Origin: Lineolata rhizophorae
Taxonomy: Eukaryota; Ascomycota; Dothideomycetes; Lineolatales; Lineolataceae
Reading direction: 5' to 3'
Assembly (NCBI GenBank): GCA_010093515.1
Contig: MU001678.1
Span: forward strand, 636,758-700,757
Length of the DNA stretch: 64,000 nucleotides
In this document: positions 41,766-52,900 of the stretch, piece after piece
How positions within the stretch are numbered: position 1 is the first letter of the stretch
Layout: every line of letters begins with the position of its first letter
Translations under genes and position numbers: made by a program
Notes under the pieces: model-generated
Told to the model about the DNA's origin: nothing
Seen by the model: only the letters and a program-made list of their open reading frames with translations
Databases searched by the model: none

Positions 41766-44067
41766 ATGCCTACACTCAGCATGCCGACGCTTCACTTTCC
41801 CTCCACACTCTCCTTTCCTAGCAATCTGCCATCTCTACCTTCCGGTCTACCTTCGATCCCCACCGAGTTCCCCTCACTGCCTTCCGAACTTCCTTCCTTG
41901 CCCTCCATGTTCCCCTCTCTGCCTTCCAAGCTTCCTTCCCTCCCCACGGCGCTGCCTCCCTGGCCTTCCTCACTGCCATCATTTGCCGAACTCCAGGAAA
42001 GCCTTCCCTCTAAGATTCCTTCGGCGAGCGCCGTTCTCGAGTCGGCGCGTTCTCTTCCGCCTAAGACCATAGCCGTCTATGCAGTGGGCGCCTTCGTCGC
42101 GTACTGTTTCTGGTTGGCCGTGTATCGGCTGTTTCTGAGCCCGCTGGCCAAGTTCCCGGGCCGCAAGCTCGCCGCCCTGACGGGCTGGTACGAGTTCTAC
42201 TATGACGTGATCCAGACGGGCATGTACTGGGAGCAAGTTGGGAAGATGCACGAGGAGTACGGTGAGTGACCATATTCACCTTCCCAACGCCCCGCCGTCC
42301 TTTTCTCCATCAGACGGCAATTCCCTCCCGCTCCCTTCGGCCACGACCGCTCGCCCCTAACTCAGGACCAAACCTCTCACTCGTTTCACCATCCCCTCCG
42401 CAGGCCCCATCATCCGCATCTCCCCCTGGGAGATCCACATCAACGACCCGTCGGCCTGGGAGCCCCTCTACTCGGCCAAAAACGACAAGTACGACTTCGG
42501 GATCCGCGCCATCGGGCTTCCGGACAGCACAGTGGGCACCGTGGCCCACGGCCTGCACCGGCGGCGCCGCGCCGCGCTCTCGCCCTTCTTCTCGCGCCGC
42601 GGCGTCGAGCGCTTCGGCCACGTCATCTACTCGGCCTTCGACGCCTTCGCGGCGCGGCTGGAGGACGCGCGGGCGGTGCGCGCCGAGGCCGTGGCGCGGG
42701 CCGGCCGCGGCGGCCAGGACACCATCGACGCGGTGCGGCAGCTGTCGGCCGAGGACGAGGCGCGGGCGGGCGTGGTGGACATGGGCGGGCTCTGGCACCA
42801 GCTGGCGGTCGACATTGTGACCGAGTACGCGTTCGCGCGGGGGTACGGCCTGGTGGCGAACCGGGAACGGGGGGACCGGTGGGTGGAGATGCTGCGGGTA
42901 GTGCTGCGGCAGGCCAAGACGCTGCAGCACTTCCCGTTGCTGCTGCGGGTCAAGGACGCCGTGGCGGTGCTGCCGCCGCGCTGGGTGCGCGCCCTCTTTG
43001 GCGACGGGCTCGCCAGCGTCGTCGCCTTCCAGGACGACATGCGCGCCCAGATCGGCGCCATCATGCGCGGCGCCCCCGACGCCGGCGACGCCATCAGGTA
43101 CAAGACGCACCCGACCATCTTCCACGACCTGCTGCGCAGCGAGAGCATCCCGCCGGCCGAGAAGCGGCTCGAGCGCCTGTGGCAGGACGGCCAGAGCGTC
43201 GTCATCGGCGGCTCCGAGACGGTGGCCACCGTCTTCAAGCACATCACGTTCCACCTGCTGGACCGGCCGGCGGCGCTGGCGCGCCTGCGCCGGGAGCTCG
43301 ACGAAGGCGGCTTCATGACCGCGGCGATGCGCGCCGCGGGCGAGCGGCCGCGGTGGCAGGACCTCGAGCGCTGCCGCTACCTGCGCGGCGTCGTCATGGA
43401 GGGCCTGCGCATGTCGCTGCCGGCGGTGCAGCGCATGAACCGGGTGCTGCCGCGGCAGGAGCGCGTCTTCGTGCTGCCGGAGCGTGGGCGGCGGCGGCGG
43501 CCGGGCCGCAACGGCGCCGGCGCCGCCGTGACGGCCAGCGAGAAGCTCGTCATGAAGGAGTGGGTCGTGCCCCGGGGCACGCCCGTCAGCATGAGCCCGC
43601 ACTTGCTGCACTTCGACGAGGCCATCTTCCCCCGCCCGCGCGAGTTCCGCCCCGAGCGCTGGCTGGACGACTTCGTGGCCGACCCGGTGGCCGCCATGAC
43701 GACGGGCAAGGAGCGCAGGCTGGCGAAGTACATCGCGGCGTTTGGGTACGGGACCAGGATCTGCGTCGGCATGAAGTGAGTATCGGACTTCCCCCTTTTT
43801 TTTTTTTTTGCGCTTGCCGTTTTCTCCCGGCGGCCCCGCGACCGGGTTCGAGTTGGGGCTGACGATGCGTTTCCCGCCGCTTGTTTGCGTAGCTTGGCGT
43901 ACGCGGAGATGCACACCCTCGTCGCGCTCCTGTTCGGTCCCAACACCCCGCACGAATTCAACCTCAAGCTGTATCATACGAAGGTCGAGGACATCAACTT
44001 CAAGCACGACTTTGTCGTCGGAGGCCCGCCGCTGGAGTCAAAAGGTTGCAGGGTCATTGTCGAGTAG
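41766..44067 (+). CDS. Cytochrome P450 (trichodiene-oxygenase-like) with repetitive N-terminus
   Basis: Membrane-anchored haem monooxygenase, about 680 aa, in three exons: 41766-42261, 42404-43775 and 43893-44067. Phases agree. The heme-binding loop is complete (FGYGTRICVGMNLAYAE, joined across intron 2). The I-helix has GGSETVAT, the K-helix EGLRMS supplies ExxR, and FRPERW is the PERF equivalent. The start of the P450 fold (FPGRKLAALTGWYEFYYDVI) and the PIIRISPWEIHINDPSAW segment resemble fungal trichodiene-oxygenase-like P450s; this is a family-level guess and the substrate is unknown. Unusual: before the membrane helix (VYAVGAFVAYCFWLAVYRLF) lie about 95 residues built of LPSLPSxFPSLPS-type repeats, which explains the excess length. 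A short Arg/Gly insert (RGRRRRPGRN) lies before the C-terminal third. No other secondary-metabolism gene is near. Confidence 0.9.
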
Positions 44068-44338
44068 AGGTTGGGAAAGAGGACGGGTCAGTAGCGAGCG
44101 TGTAGATTGAAGGTTGATGCGTTGGGAGGAAGTAATTTGCCGTTATTATTGCCATGATGAGATGCGAGAAAATGACGAAGGCGACAAACGGGATTTGGTG
44201 TAATTTGATACCACGAACGAAGCGGGATTGGGTAATGAGGATGGGGTTACGGCCTGTTGAAGAAAGCTTGCCAGCCGGGTTGAGAGTCGACCCTTTGACG
44301 GGCAACACAGTCGCTTGACATTCTCCTTTGGGCGGCAT
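44054..44338 (-). CDS. Possible small single-pass membrane protein
   Basis: 94-codon frame from ATG at 44338 (MPPKGECQATVLPVKGSTLN), followed by LSSTGRNPILITQSRFVRGI and then a hydrophobic helix (IPFVAFVIFSHLIMAIITAN). This order (short polar N-terminus, basic stretch, one membrane span) is protein-like. The frame is less GC-biased than random ORFs nearby. Its stop overlaps the P450 stop on the opposite strand by 14 bases, so the 3' ends would be antisense. I do not recognise it. It may be a chance ORF in the P450 3' UTR. Confidence 0.35.
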   Translation of the reverse strand: MPPKGECQATVLPVKGSTLNPAGKLSSTGRNPILITQSRFVRGIKLHQIPFVAFVIFSHLIMAIITANYFLPTHQPSIYTLATDPSSFPTSTRQ

Positions 44339-45409
44339 AGTATTACTAGTTTTATAAATTAAGGAATTATGAATGTGTATGAATTTCTGGAACCCAGGAG
44401 AGCGTCCATGGTATGCCGCTGCAGAAGTTATGTGAAGCACGTGATCTGATAACATGAATTGGATATGGTCATCCCGCAGCCGCAATAGTTTACTACATTC
44501 GGGCTTCACAGGGAGACTGAAAGAGATCTGTTTGCTAATCGTCTTTCCGATCCTCTTGAAAGGCCAGGTCTATGCCTTCATGGTCCGCACAGACAAGGCC
44601 CCAGCTCCACTCTTTTCTGCAAACAAGCGCGCGCCAGGAATAAATTACCTTCAGTCCCTCCTTTCCAGAGCAAGACCCCTCTCACTCATCCCGGAAAGGG
44701 GGTCATCTTAACCCAGACGTTATACTCGCAGGTCTTCGAAGCTTATTCGAACCGTAGCTTCTGTGCTTGGGCGAATCGCGGTCGATGCGGCCCCGAATTT
44801 TGTTTCAGAAGAAACGGGTAGCTGGGACTTCGCTGAGGTGAGCACCCGACTAGGGTGGGGCGTGAGGGACAGTCATTCGTCGCGTGGGTGCCGTTGTGAA
44901 ACGGACGGGACAGGCCTATTAGATAGAGTTTTGGGTGCGTACGACTGGTTTCAAGGCGGAACGTTGGGATATGATGATGCTGCCAATAAAGGTTTTTCCC
45001 TTCCTTTCTTGTAGTTCGCATTATAGCGCGAGAATGTACTCTACATTAAGTGCAACAGGAAATTGACTGTTGCATTGAAGTCGGACCTGGGCTTTGCAGA
45101 AATTTATTGCAATTCCGATCTCATAACTTTCAGTTATCTCAAAAATATATATTCTTTGTCTACTAAGCTAAAGACCCGCCCGTACAGTGAAACCTTGCGA
45201 TAGTACCCCACCTCCACTCTGATATCTGCCGCCCTCTTTCGACGACTTTTACTGCCATTCTCTTGACCCTAACGCTAAGACAGATATTATCAAACCGGTA
45301 AAAGAGAATAAACGGCATAAAAATAACACCTTTTGTGTTTTAGTGGTGTTATTTCAAATTAATCCTTCTTGCGCTATACTTCGTCACTTGCCATCTCGGT
45401 GCATTGGTA

Positions 45410-45690
45410 GGTGTCGGATTGTATGAGGTCTCCTATTTGGGGTTAGTTTACCACCTCCTGGCGGGGCTACCACCTGCATATTTATCTTATATAGCACCAT
45501 TTTCCAATGTCAATAGACTTGGTCAACCCATTTCAGGTTTCTACAAAATCTGACAGTAGGGAGAGGGCCCCTGGCATATAAGCCGTGTCTGGTTAGCACA
45601 GTCGCTTAGTATTCGAACTCGGCAAGTTTCTCTTGACGTCTTTTCCAACGAAAGATTCTGAAAGCTAATCCTACTACAATTCATCGTACA
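45410..45690. repeat. Dispersed repeat copy B (possible old solo LTR)
   Basis: The longer copy of the repeat at 17291. Begins TGTCGGATTG and could end near CGTACA at about 45690. It contains a TATA-like CATATAAG at about 45575, as an LTR promoter would. No target-site duplication was found at these limits. Family not assignable; an LTR-type origin is only a suggestion. Confidence 0.4.
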
Positions 45691-45879
45691 ATAGAGACAG
45701 AAGATAACCTATTCGGCTCAATAGTTTGATAGTGTCGAGCCTAGAGTGGTGGAAACGTGTATATTGTGACAAAACCTATCTGAATGAGTGTTAAGAGTAT
45801 GTAAGAGAGAATGAAAAAGATGTAAGTAGAGCAAGCGTACGAAGTCATTCTTTCCCTACCACGTTGCAACCATTGTCAA

Positions 45880-45915
45880 AAAAAAAAAAAAAAAAAGGAA
45901 GAAGAAGAAGAAGAG
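45880..45915. repeat. A18 run followed by (GAA)n
   Basis: About 18 A, then GG and five GAA units. It could be the tail of a retroposed sequence or a simple repeat. Confidence 0.7.
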
Positions 45916-46243
45916 TGTGTCCTGGACAAGCCACAAGCCAACTGAAGAATACTCCCATTAGCTGAATTCTCTAGATTGCAATTTGTTGATCTTTTTGTGT
46001 CCTAAAGGGGTTTGCTATAATGTTAATATTTGCGGTAGTCTAGCTAGTTTTCTATTCGAAGCGTGTCAACTAAGTAGTTTTACTAACCGAGCGTTAAAGG
46101 ATGCCTTACGGTTTATTTCCTTTCGTCTTGGGTAACATGCCCATGATTGACTTTGTTGCTATTAGCGTCAAATACGTGAATAGAGTAGTGCTCGTCCGCA
46201 TGTGTAGCGCTCGTGTGGAGCATTTCACAGTTTTATTTCGCAA

Positions 46244-46470
46244 CTAAACCTCAAAGAAAAAGCCCTCATTGGCTACATATACGACGTCGATTCTTTCTGT
46301 CTTCCTCATGGTGTCTTCGGTGAAGAGCTTCTCACTCTCAAAGGCATTCTTGACCCTGTTCAACGCTGCAGCCTTGGCTTGATTTGATATTGCATCAGAT
46401 AAACGAACCCATGCCCTCGCAACCCCACTTTGGCTCAACTGAACAGTGATGCACTTGATGAAGAGCCGAT
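46244..46470 (-). pseudogene. Unrecognised C-terminal coding fragment
   Basis: A minus-strand frame ending at 46244 reads like protein: VARAWVRLSDAISNQAKAAA, then LNRVKNAFESEKLFTEDTMR, ending ANEGFFFEV. It is open back to a TAG near 46475 that could be a splice acceptor (gtctag). No upstream exon could be joined. Probably the end of a gene whose 5' part is lost or not seen. Not recognised. Confidence 0.25.
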
Positions 46471-46651
46471 TCTAGACGTAACCGAGATGATTCGACATGT
46501 TTTGGCTGAGCGTAGAGACGAGCGGAGAGAAATCGGTATAAGTGAATTGACGTGGTGCTTAATAGAGCAGAACATTTTTGAGCAATATAGGAGATGAATT
46601 CGGTCTGGAAAGGGAGATTAAGTTCGTGCTGTACATGATTGACAGATCCAG

Positions 46652-46812
46652 GCCACCCTTTAGCAATTTCCTTACTACCTCCTTACAAGCTCCGCACCAC
46701 TTTCTGACAAGCTTCCCACCACATCCTTGCAAGTTCCCCCACCCCTTCACATGTTTTCCAGCACATTCTCACAAGTTCCCCACTAGCTTCTTACAACCTC
46801 CCCACTACCTCC
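46652..46812. repeat. Degenerate ~22-bp minisatellite
   Basis: About seven diverged units of the type TTCTTACAAGCTCCCCACCACC. Copies vary at several positions each. Confidence 0.6.
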
Positions 46813-47109
46813 GAACAACATTGTCGAGCATAACGGAATGTGCAGCGAGACTTGGCCGAATAATCTTGGATTCTAAGGTGCAGACAGGAGCGTATAGCTC
46901 CGCCTGCAGACTATTTACATATTAAAAGTCTATGCAACTATCCGAATTGTGTAAGGACCTCGGTCACCTGTTAGCCTTAAGCAATCTTGGCCTGGCTAAT
47001 AGATAAGTTGGAAACTAAGAATTTACTTATTCTGATTAATCAAATAAATTAACCCTGATTAGGTTTATTAGAATCTAATCTAATTCTACTCCCTAGAATC
47101 TTTAGGTTC

Positions 47110-47215
47110 TTAATAAGTTAGAGATTGGAGGTTGAGGTTAGTTAGCAGTTAGAGTTAGTTCGTAGGTTAGGGTTAGGTAGTCAGAGGTTAGAGATAAAAA
47201 AGGGTTAGTTATTTC
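47110..47215. repeat. GTTAG-rich telomere-like tract
   Basis: Many GTTAG/GGTTAG words, including ggttagggttagg at 47164-47176. It resembles a decayed interstitial telomeric repeat (fungal unit TTAGGG), or a locally expanded simple sequence. Confidence 0.4.
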
Positions 47216-47636
47216 AACTCTCTATCAATTGACTTGGCTCTTGGCTAGTTGCCTAGAGTTTTAGTCTGAGTAACTGAGCTTTAGTCGCGACACAGAAACA
47301 CCGACGCTGTGGCACTGGACTTTTGAATACCTTACGGCGGTCCTAGAACTGTCGCCCACCCCACGAGGAACCGTTGCTGGCCAAGCAAGCGGCAATTCTA
47401 TAGTAGTGCCACGTTTTACTCTTCTAGACAGCCAATAGCAAGGTGCATGGTCTAAGTGGCGCGGGCGCCAACAGGCAGCGAATTTAAGCTAGACAGAATA
47501 AGGGATCAGTTAGACACCGTCATGTGACTTCGAGGATCCGTGCGCACCTTGGTATATCTGCGGCATATGTTCTCATATCCCATCAACTCATTTCCTTCTA
47601 CACATCTGTCATCACTAATCTTTTCCATTATACAAA

Positions 47637-48852
47637 ATGGGACTTCGACCGAACCAAGTACTTAACGGCGCCAAAGGATGTTATCGGCTTACCAGGCTTC
47701 TTAAAGGTGGGCACGGATCCACTGTCTTCAAAGCAGAGATATTACCTGAACATGGACATTCTGATCCAGCCAAATCGTCTGTGGCTTTACATCCAGCTGC
47801 AGCTAAGCTTTGAAGCTGAATCTCTTCTCAGTATTGTTATCAAGACAACATCTCCAGAGAGAAAGCAGTGGTTAAAGCGCGAATACGACGCCTACAACAT
47901 ACCGGGCGTCTCATCGTCCCCGTTCTGTCGGAAAATGTGCGACATCATTGGCAATCTAGAGGACTTTGACAACACGGGCGAAAGCACACCATGTCTAGTG
48001 TTCGAGTGGTTGGATTGCACGCTGAAAGAAATCCCCTCTGAGCAACACCGCCAGAACCATGGACTGCTTGCGGCTCTCGCTGAGGCAATCTTGTCTAGCC
48101 TCGTTCCATTGGGCAAGGAACATAAGGTCCATACAGGTAGGGCGCCAGCGCATTCGTCGATTTTATCCCTCCTAAGCTGTTCAGACATCCAATGGAACAA
48201 CATTCTCGTCTCCGACCTTAACGACGCACATCCTACAGTCAAGATAGGAGACTTGGGACTAGGTATGCTTGCACCACATGTTATAATATTGGCACCAAGC
48301 TAACTCCGCCTCAGTGATCCCGAAGGCTACAAAGAACAGCGCACTCAACCATTCGCCATGCGCGCGACTGAGAACTGGGAAGGACATGGGTGCTTCCATC
48401 GCTCCGACGTCTGGTCCGGTGCCGTGACGTTGCTCGACTGGATCAAGCCCGGCATCTTCGGCATCCGAGACATCATGGACGGCATCTGGCCTGAGCCATG
48501 GTGCATTGCAAAGCTGATGCGACTCTTCCCCGACTGGCATGGCTCTCCCGTCGACCACGAGGTTTACAGGGACGACTTCCTTCTCGACCGGCTTCTGACT
48601 AAGGAGGTGGATCCTGATGCCCCGGAAACGATGCTTATCAAGACGCGTACGTTGGACGAGGAGCTGCAGACCATGAACATTTCGAAGGAACTGGTGGATT
48701 GGTTTCGGAGTGTGCTGGTTGTTGATCCGAACAAGAGGCCCTCGGCCGCAGAGGCGCTGAGATCGCCGGAATACAAGGCTTTGCCGGAGAAAGCAGGTTT
48801 TGCGAGCGTGGAAAAGGTCGGAGCAGATTTGGAGAGCCTGACTGTTCGATAA
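47637..48852 (+). CDS. Divergent fungal protein kinase-like protein
   Basis: About 349 aa in four exons: 47637-47776, 47832-48136, 48185-48262 and 48326-48852. Introns are 55, 48 and 63 nt, with CTAAG/CTAAC branch points, and all phases agree. The start lies in a good context (acaaaATGG) and gives MGLRPNQVLNGAKG. Kinase landmarks: glycine loop LLKGGHGSTVFKAEI, a VAIK-like SIVIKTTS, hinge CLVFEWLDCTL, catalytic loop VHTDIQWNNILV (Asp and Asn kept, HRD Arg replaced by Thr) and GDLGL in place of DFG. The APE motif is replaced by ATE (MRATENWEG). Subdomain IX is HRSDVWSGAVTLLDWI, and the last subdomain ends DPNKRPSAAEALRSP. The layout matches a lineage-expanded family of small fungal kinases of unknown role. 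It is preceded by the repeat island and may be a recent or mobile member. No stop interrupts it. Confidence 0.75.
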
Positions 48853-49996
48853 GTTGTGTAGCGAATAGAAAATACTTTCATTACTCTGTTTTTCCTATTA
48901 CTTGAGATGTTTATTACTTAGATGTATACTTGGATGTCTAATCATAGTCAAGACCAGGATAGCATGTGATTTTCCATTTGCGCAACTACGGACGAGGGAG
49001 AAGCCTGTGGAAGCACGTGGAGGAAGGAGGGCTATAAGGACCGTGGTTGAAGATGGACAACCGTTCCTTGGTTCTTGGCGAATGCGGGCGGTTCGGCAGC
49101 AGCCGGCGCCGCGGGTCTGGCTCGTTGGGTTGGCGCGTTGGGTTGGCTCGTTGGGCGGGCTCGTCGGCTGGCTCGCCCGCTTAGGCGCCCGCGCCGCGAT
49201 AGCGTCGTGATTCGCCGGCAGCTGCTGCGCGGCCCGGCCCCGGCCCTCGCCTTGTTCCCGTACCATAGGTCCTCGGTCCCAGACTCCCGCGCCCGCGGGC
49301 GCCGAATCCTGCTCGAGCCAGCCAGCCCCCAAGCCTTGCCTCGCCCTCGCACCATTTCATCCTCTCTTTTCCTCAAAGCATCCCTCGCCTCTGCGCTTTG
49401 TTCCTCGCTGTTCAAGTGCAGGCCTGGGCTTCATTACGGGGGACGAACTCTTCTCCATGGTGACGTCGCCTGTGTGATTCGTTCTCCTCGCAGGCTCTTC
49501 TCTATTTCGCCGCTCTCCACGCGTCCAGGAGCTCCTCTGGCCTCGCCGGCCCGCGGCTTGCCCCGTCCGTTAAGGGTGTTAGCGAAACGCCTTGGCCTCC
49601 TTGTAGCGAAGGGTTAGGACGCAGCCGGGGTGGCCATCCTTTTTCCCCGACCGCACTCCACACCCCGTACCCTTGACCACGCCCGTACCCGGCCATGGCG
49701 ACGGCCATTTCGCCCAAGCTCCTCATCCACGCCGGACTGCGTCGCGTCTAATTACCCCCTCTCCTCCATCGAAGACCAATTCGAAATCCGTGCGCACGCC
49801 TCCATCTTCCGCCGCTTCGCCACTCTGCGGTACCTGCATACCTGCATACCTATCTACCTACCTACCTACCTACCTCTCCACATACGATCGCCTACCCCCG
49901 CGCACGCTCCCCTGATCGCACCACCATCACCACCAACCTTCCACCATCCCGAGTCCCCTCCTCCCCCTCAGCCCCGGCGCCCGAGGCGCGTCCGCG
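48853..49996. promoter_or_regulatory. Leader/promoter region of the 1544-aa protein gene
   Basis: About 1.1 kb. A short GTTGGGTTGGC/CTCGTTGGGCGGGCTCG quasi-repeat lies at 49125-49175. From 49.6 kb on the plus strand is C/T-rich with a CTAC microsatellite. No gene is seen. Confidence 0.4.
49850..49876. repeat. (CTAC)n microsatellite
   Basis: About six CTAC units in the C/T-rich leader, preceded by two TACCTGCA units. Confidence 0.85.
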
Positions 49997-52900
49997 ATGC
50001 CGGCCCTCACGTACCTGCCCGCATCGCCGGCCGCCGCCGCCTCCCTGCGCCAGGGCGACACCAGCACGCCGCCGTCCGAGGGCGACTCGACCGCCGCCGT
50101 ACGCGGCGCATCGTCCCTGAAGCACGCGCTACCGCCGCTGCGCTCCGCTCGTCCCACGTCGTCCTTCCCGCCGCAGAGCCCGCCGACGCCCGAGACGACG
50201 CCGCCCGGGACGAGCGACTCGGCCGCGCCACCTACGACGACTGCGACGGCCAGTCCTGCCGCAGCAATGGCGACGACGACAACGACGACGGCGGCGCCGG
50301 CTGGGATGAGATCGGCCAGGCCCAAGCGCTTGTCGGGCGCCGGCACCGTGCCCCAGCGCTCAAACTCGTACACTTCGCGCGCCGACTCGTTTAAGACGGC
50401 GCGCGAGGACTGGGACTCGGAGGACGACGACGAGGAGGTCGGGCGGGACGCGGTCGGCGGCGAGGAAGGCGACGATAGAAGCCCGCATTTCTCCTCGGCG
50501 GAGCGGTTTGCGCCGCCGGGCGCGTTTCCCAGCAGCGTCGGCGGAGGCGCGGGAGGCCGCCATGGACGCGCGGCGGGGTTTCGTGCCTCGTCGCCTGCGG
50601 CGATGCTGCCGCCCTCGCCGCCGCTGCCGCGGCACAGCTGGTTCGGCGACGCCGGGTACGACTACTTGGAAGGGCCGGACGACGACGACGATGACGCCAC
50701 GCCGACGGCGACGGGCGAGGTGACGCCGAGGCCGCGGAAGTCAAGATCGGCCGCAGGCGTTGATGGCGCCGCGGACGAGGGAGACGGCGACTCCGCCGAC
50801 GACGGATCGGGCGGCGAGCGGGACGCCGGGCGCATGCGGCACGTGACTGTGCGCCGGCGGCGGCCCCGACAGCAGACGCATCCCGCCCCGAACGGCCTCA
50901 GGACGTCGCCAGACGTGGACGACATGAAGCGCGCGTACAGCCTGCGCGAGCGCGCCGAGAAGATGCACCGGGAGCCGCACAAGCCGTCGCCGAGCAAGAA
51001 GCACAAGGACCAGTTGCAGCCGCAGCAGCACCATCGCACGCAGCGACGCCAGCGCACGCCGCCGTCCGACCAGTTCGACCCCGAGGTCGGCTGGCCCCAC
51101 GAGACCATGCGCGACCGCGACGCAAAGCGCCTCTCGGCGGCCTCGAACGCGTCGACGAGCAGCGCCGTCGTCGAGGCCGCGCTCGTCTTCGCCGACGGCG
51201 CGCCGCCTTCCCGCCGCCAGACGCTGCGCCACGTGCGCAAGAACCAGGCGCTGCGCAGCGAGAGCGGCGGCAGCATCAGCAGCCTCGGCGGCATCACCGT
51301 GACGTCGACCGTCGGGCCGTCGTCGCCCGTCGCCGGCGAGCGCAAAGGGCTGCCCGACTCGTCGCTCGCCTCGTCGCCGTCGACGACTGCGCCGACGGCC
51401 GCGACGACGACGGCGGACAGCACGCCGACGCCGCGCCGCCAGCCCCGCCTCGTGCACAAGCGCTCCCCGATCCCGGACCGCAGCCACCATCGCGGCGCGT
51501 CCGGCTCGAGCCTCGACGCCGCCGCCGCCGCCGCCCCGGGCCAGCGCAACGTCTCCAGCCCGGCCGCCTTCCCCGCCGTCGCCCTCACGTACGGCGAGAA
51601 CGACGCGCCCGGCAGCGGCAGCGGCAGCGCTCGCGGCACGCCCCGCGGCCTGCGCGACGACGAGGCCTTCGAGCGGCCTCCCCAGCCGCCGCCCAAGGAC
51701 TACCCGCCCCTCGCGGGCGCCCGGGGCGACGGAGCCCGCGGCCTCCCGTCCGTGGCGCGCCGCTTCGCCGACGCGCAGCAGCTCGGCGCCGCCGGCGGCC
51801 GCGGCAGGACGGGCGAGAGTCCGCGGCGCGCCGTGTCGCTCGGCGGCGGGACGGCGCCGCCGACGCGGTTCCGCGAGCCGGAGCAGAAGGTGCTGCCGAG
51901 GTTTTTGCCGGCGTCGGCGGTGCCGCAGTTTTCGCGCGGGGCGCCGTCGTCGCGGTGGACGCCTGAGGTGCCGGGGAAGGCGGAGGAGGGTGTCGCCGCT
52001 GGGGGAGGTGGTGGGGGCGTAGGGAGGAGCGCGTCGGCGGGGTCAAGGGGGGAGAGTTTCAGGACGGCTGGGGAGGGGAAGGGAGAGGAGAGGAAGCGAC
52101 AGGAGCACGATCGCGAGCGCGAGGCGAGCTCAAAGGTTGAACAACCGCCTAGAGTGAGCGAGTCGAAGGGTGAGGACATGAATGATGGCTCTCGCCCCGT
52201 CATGAGGGAGCAGGTGCGGGAACCGGCGTCGGCTGTCCTCGTGTCTAGTCCTCCCCGCGTCAACGACGACCCGGACGACCGTCGCGCCCGCCAGGAATCG
52301 ACCAGCCCGCCCTCGTCCCAACCGGCAAACCAAGTCCCGCCGTCCTTCTCCCCTCGCTCCCCACGCCGCGCCTCCACCGACTCGGACATGCACTCGTACC
52401 ATCGTCTGCGCCCCGCCAGCATCGACACGGCGCGCACCGTCGCGCTCTCCACGCCCGGCGCCGCTCCCGTCACGGGGGACGCGCCGTCCTCGGCCGCCCG
52501 CCTCCTGCGTGCCCACACGCCGCACTCGACGACGAGCTCGCGCTTCGCCGACACGCCCGAGCTGCTCGAGGCCACGGCCGTCACCTTCGTGCCCTACTCG
52601 GCCTCGGAGCACGTCACGCTCGTGCGCCGCAACACGCTGCCGCTGGCCAAGGCGGAGAGCAACGGCGGGGGCGCCTTCGAGCGCGGCGACGTCGAGCTCG
52701 AGGTCGAGGAGGATGAGCACGCGCCGGCGGGGCCAGTCGTCGCGGTCTGCGCGGCGACGCCGCCGCCGCCCCAGCCGCCGCCGCTGCCGAAGGAGCAGCA
52801 TCAGCGGGAGCAGGAGCAAGCGCGACCGGAGGGACATGATGAGGAGCGGAAAGCGGACGCTTCGGCGGCGGCGCCGCCGGCGCCGCCCGTGTTCAAGGTG

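Larger units (their letters stand above)
44339..47636. other. Repeat-bearing, AT-richer island
   Basis: About 3.3 kb with repeat copy B, an A18 run, a 22-bp minisatellite and a GTTAG-rich tract, listed separately. Long ORFs are absent. It looks like old mobile-element debris flanking the kinase gene. Confidence 0.5.
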
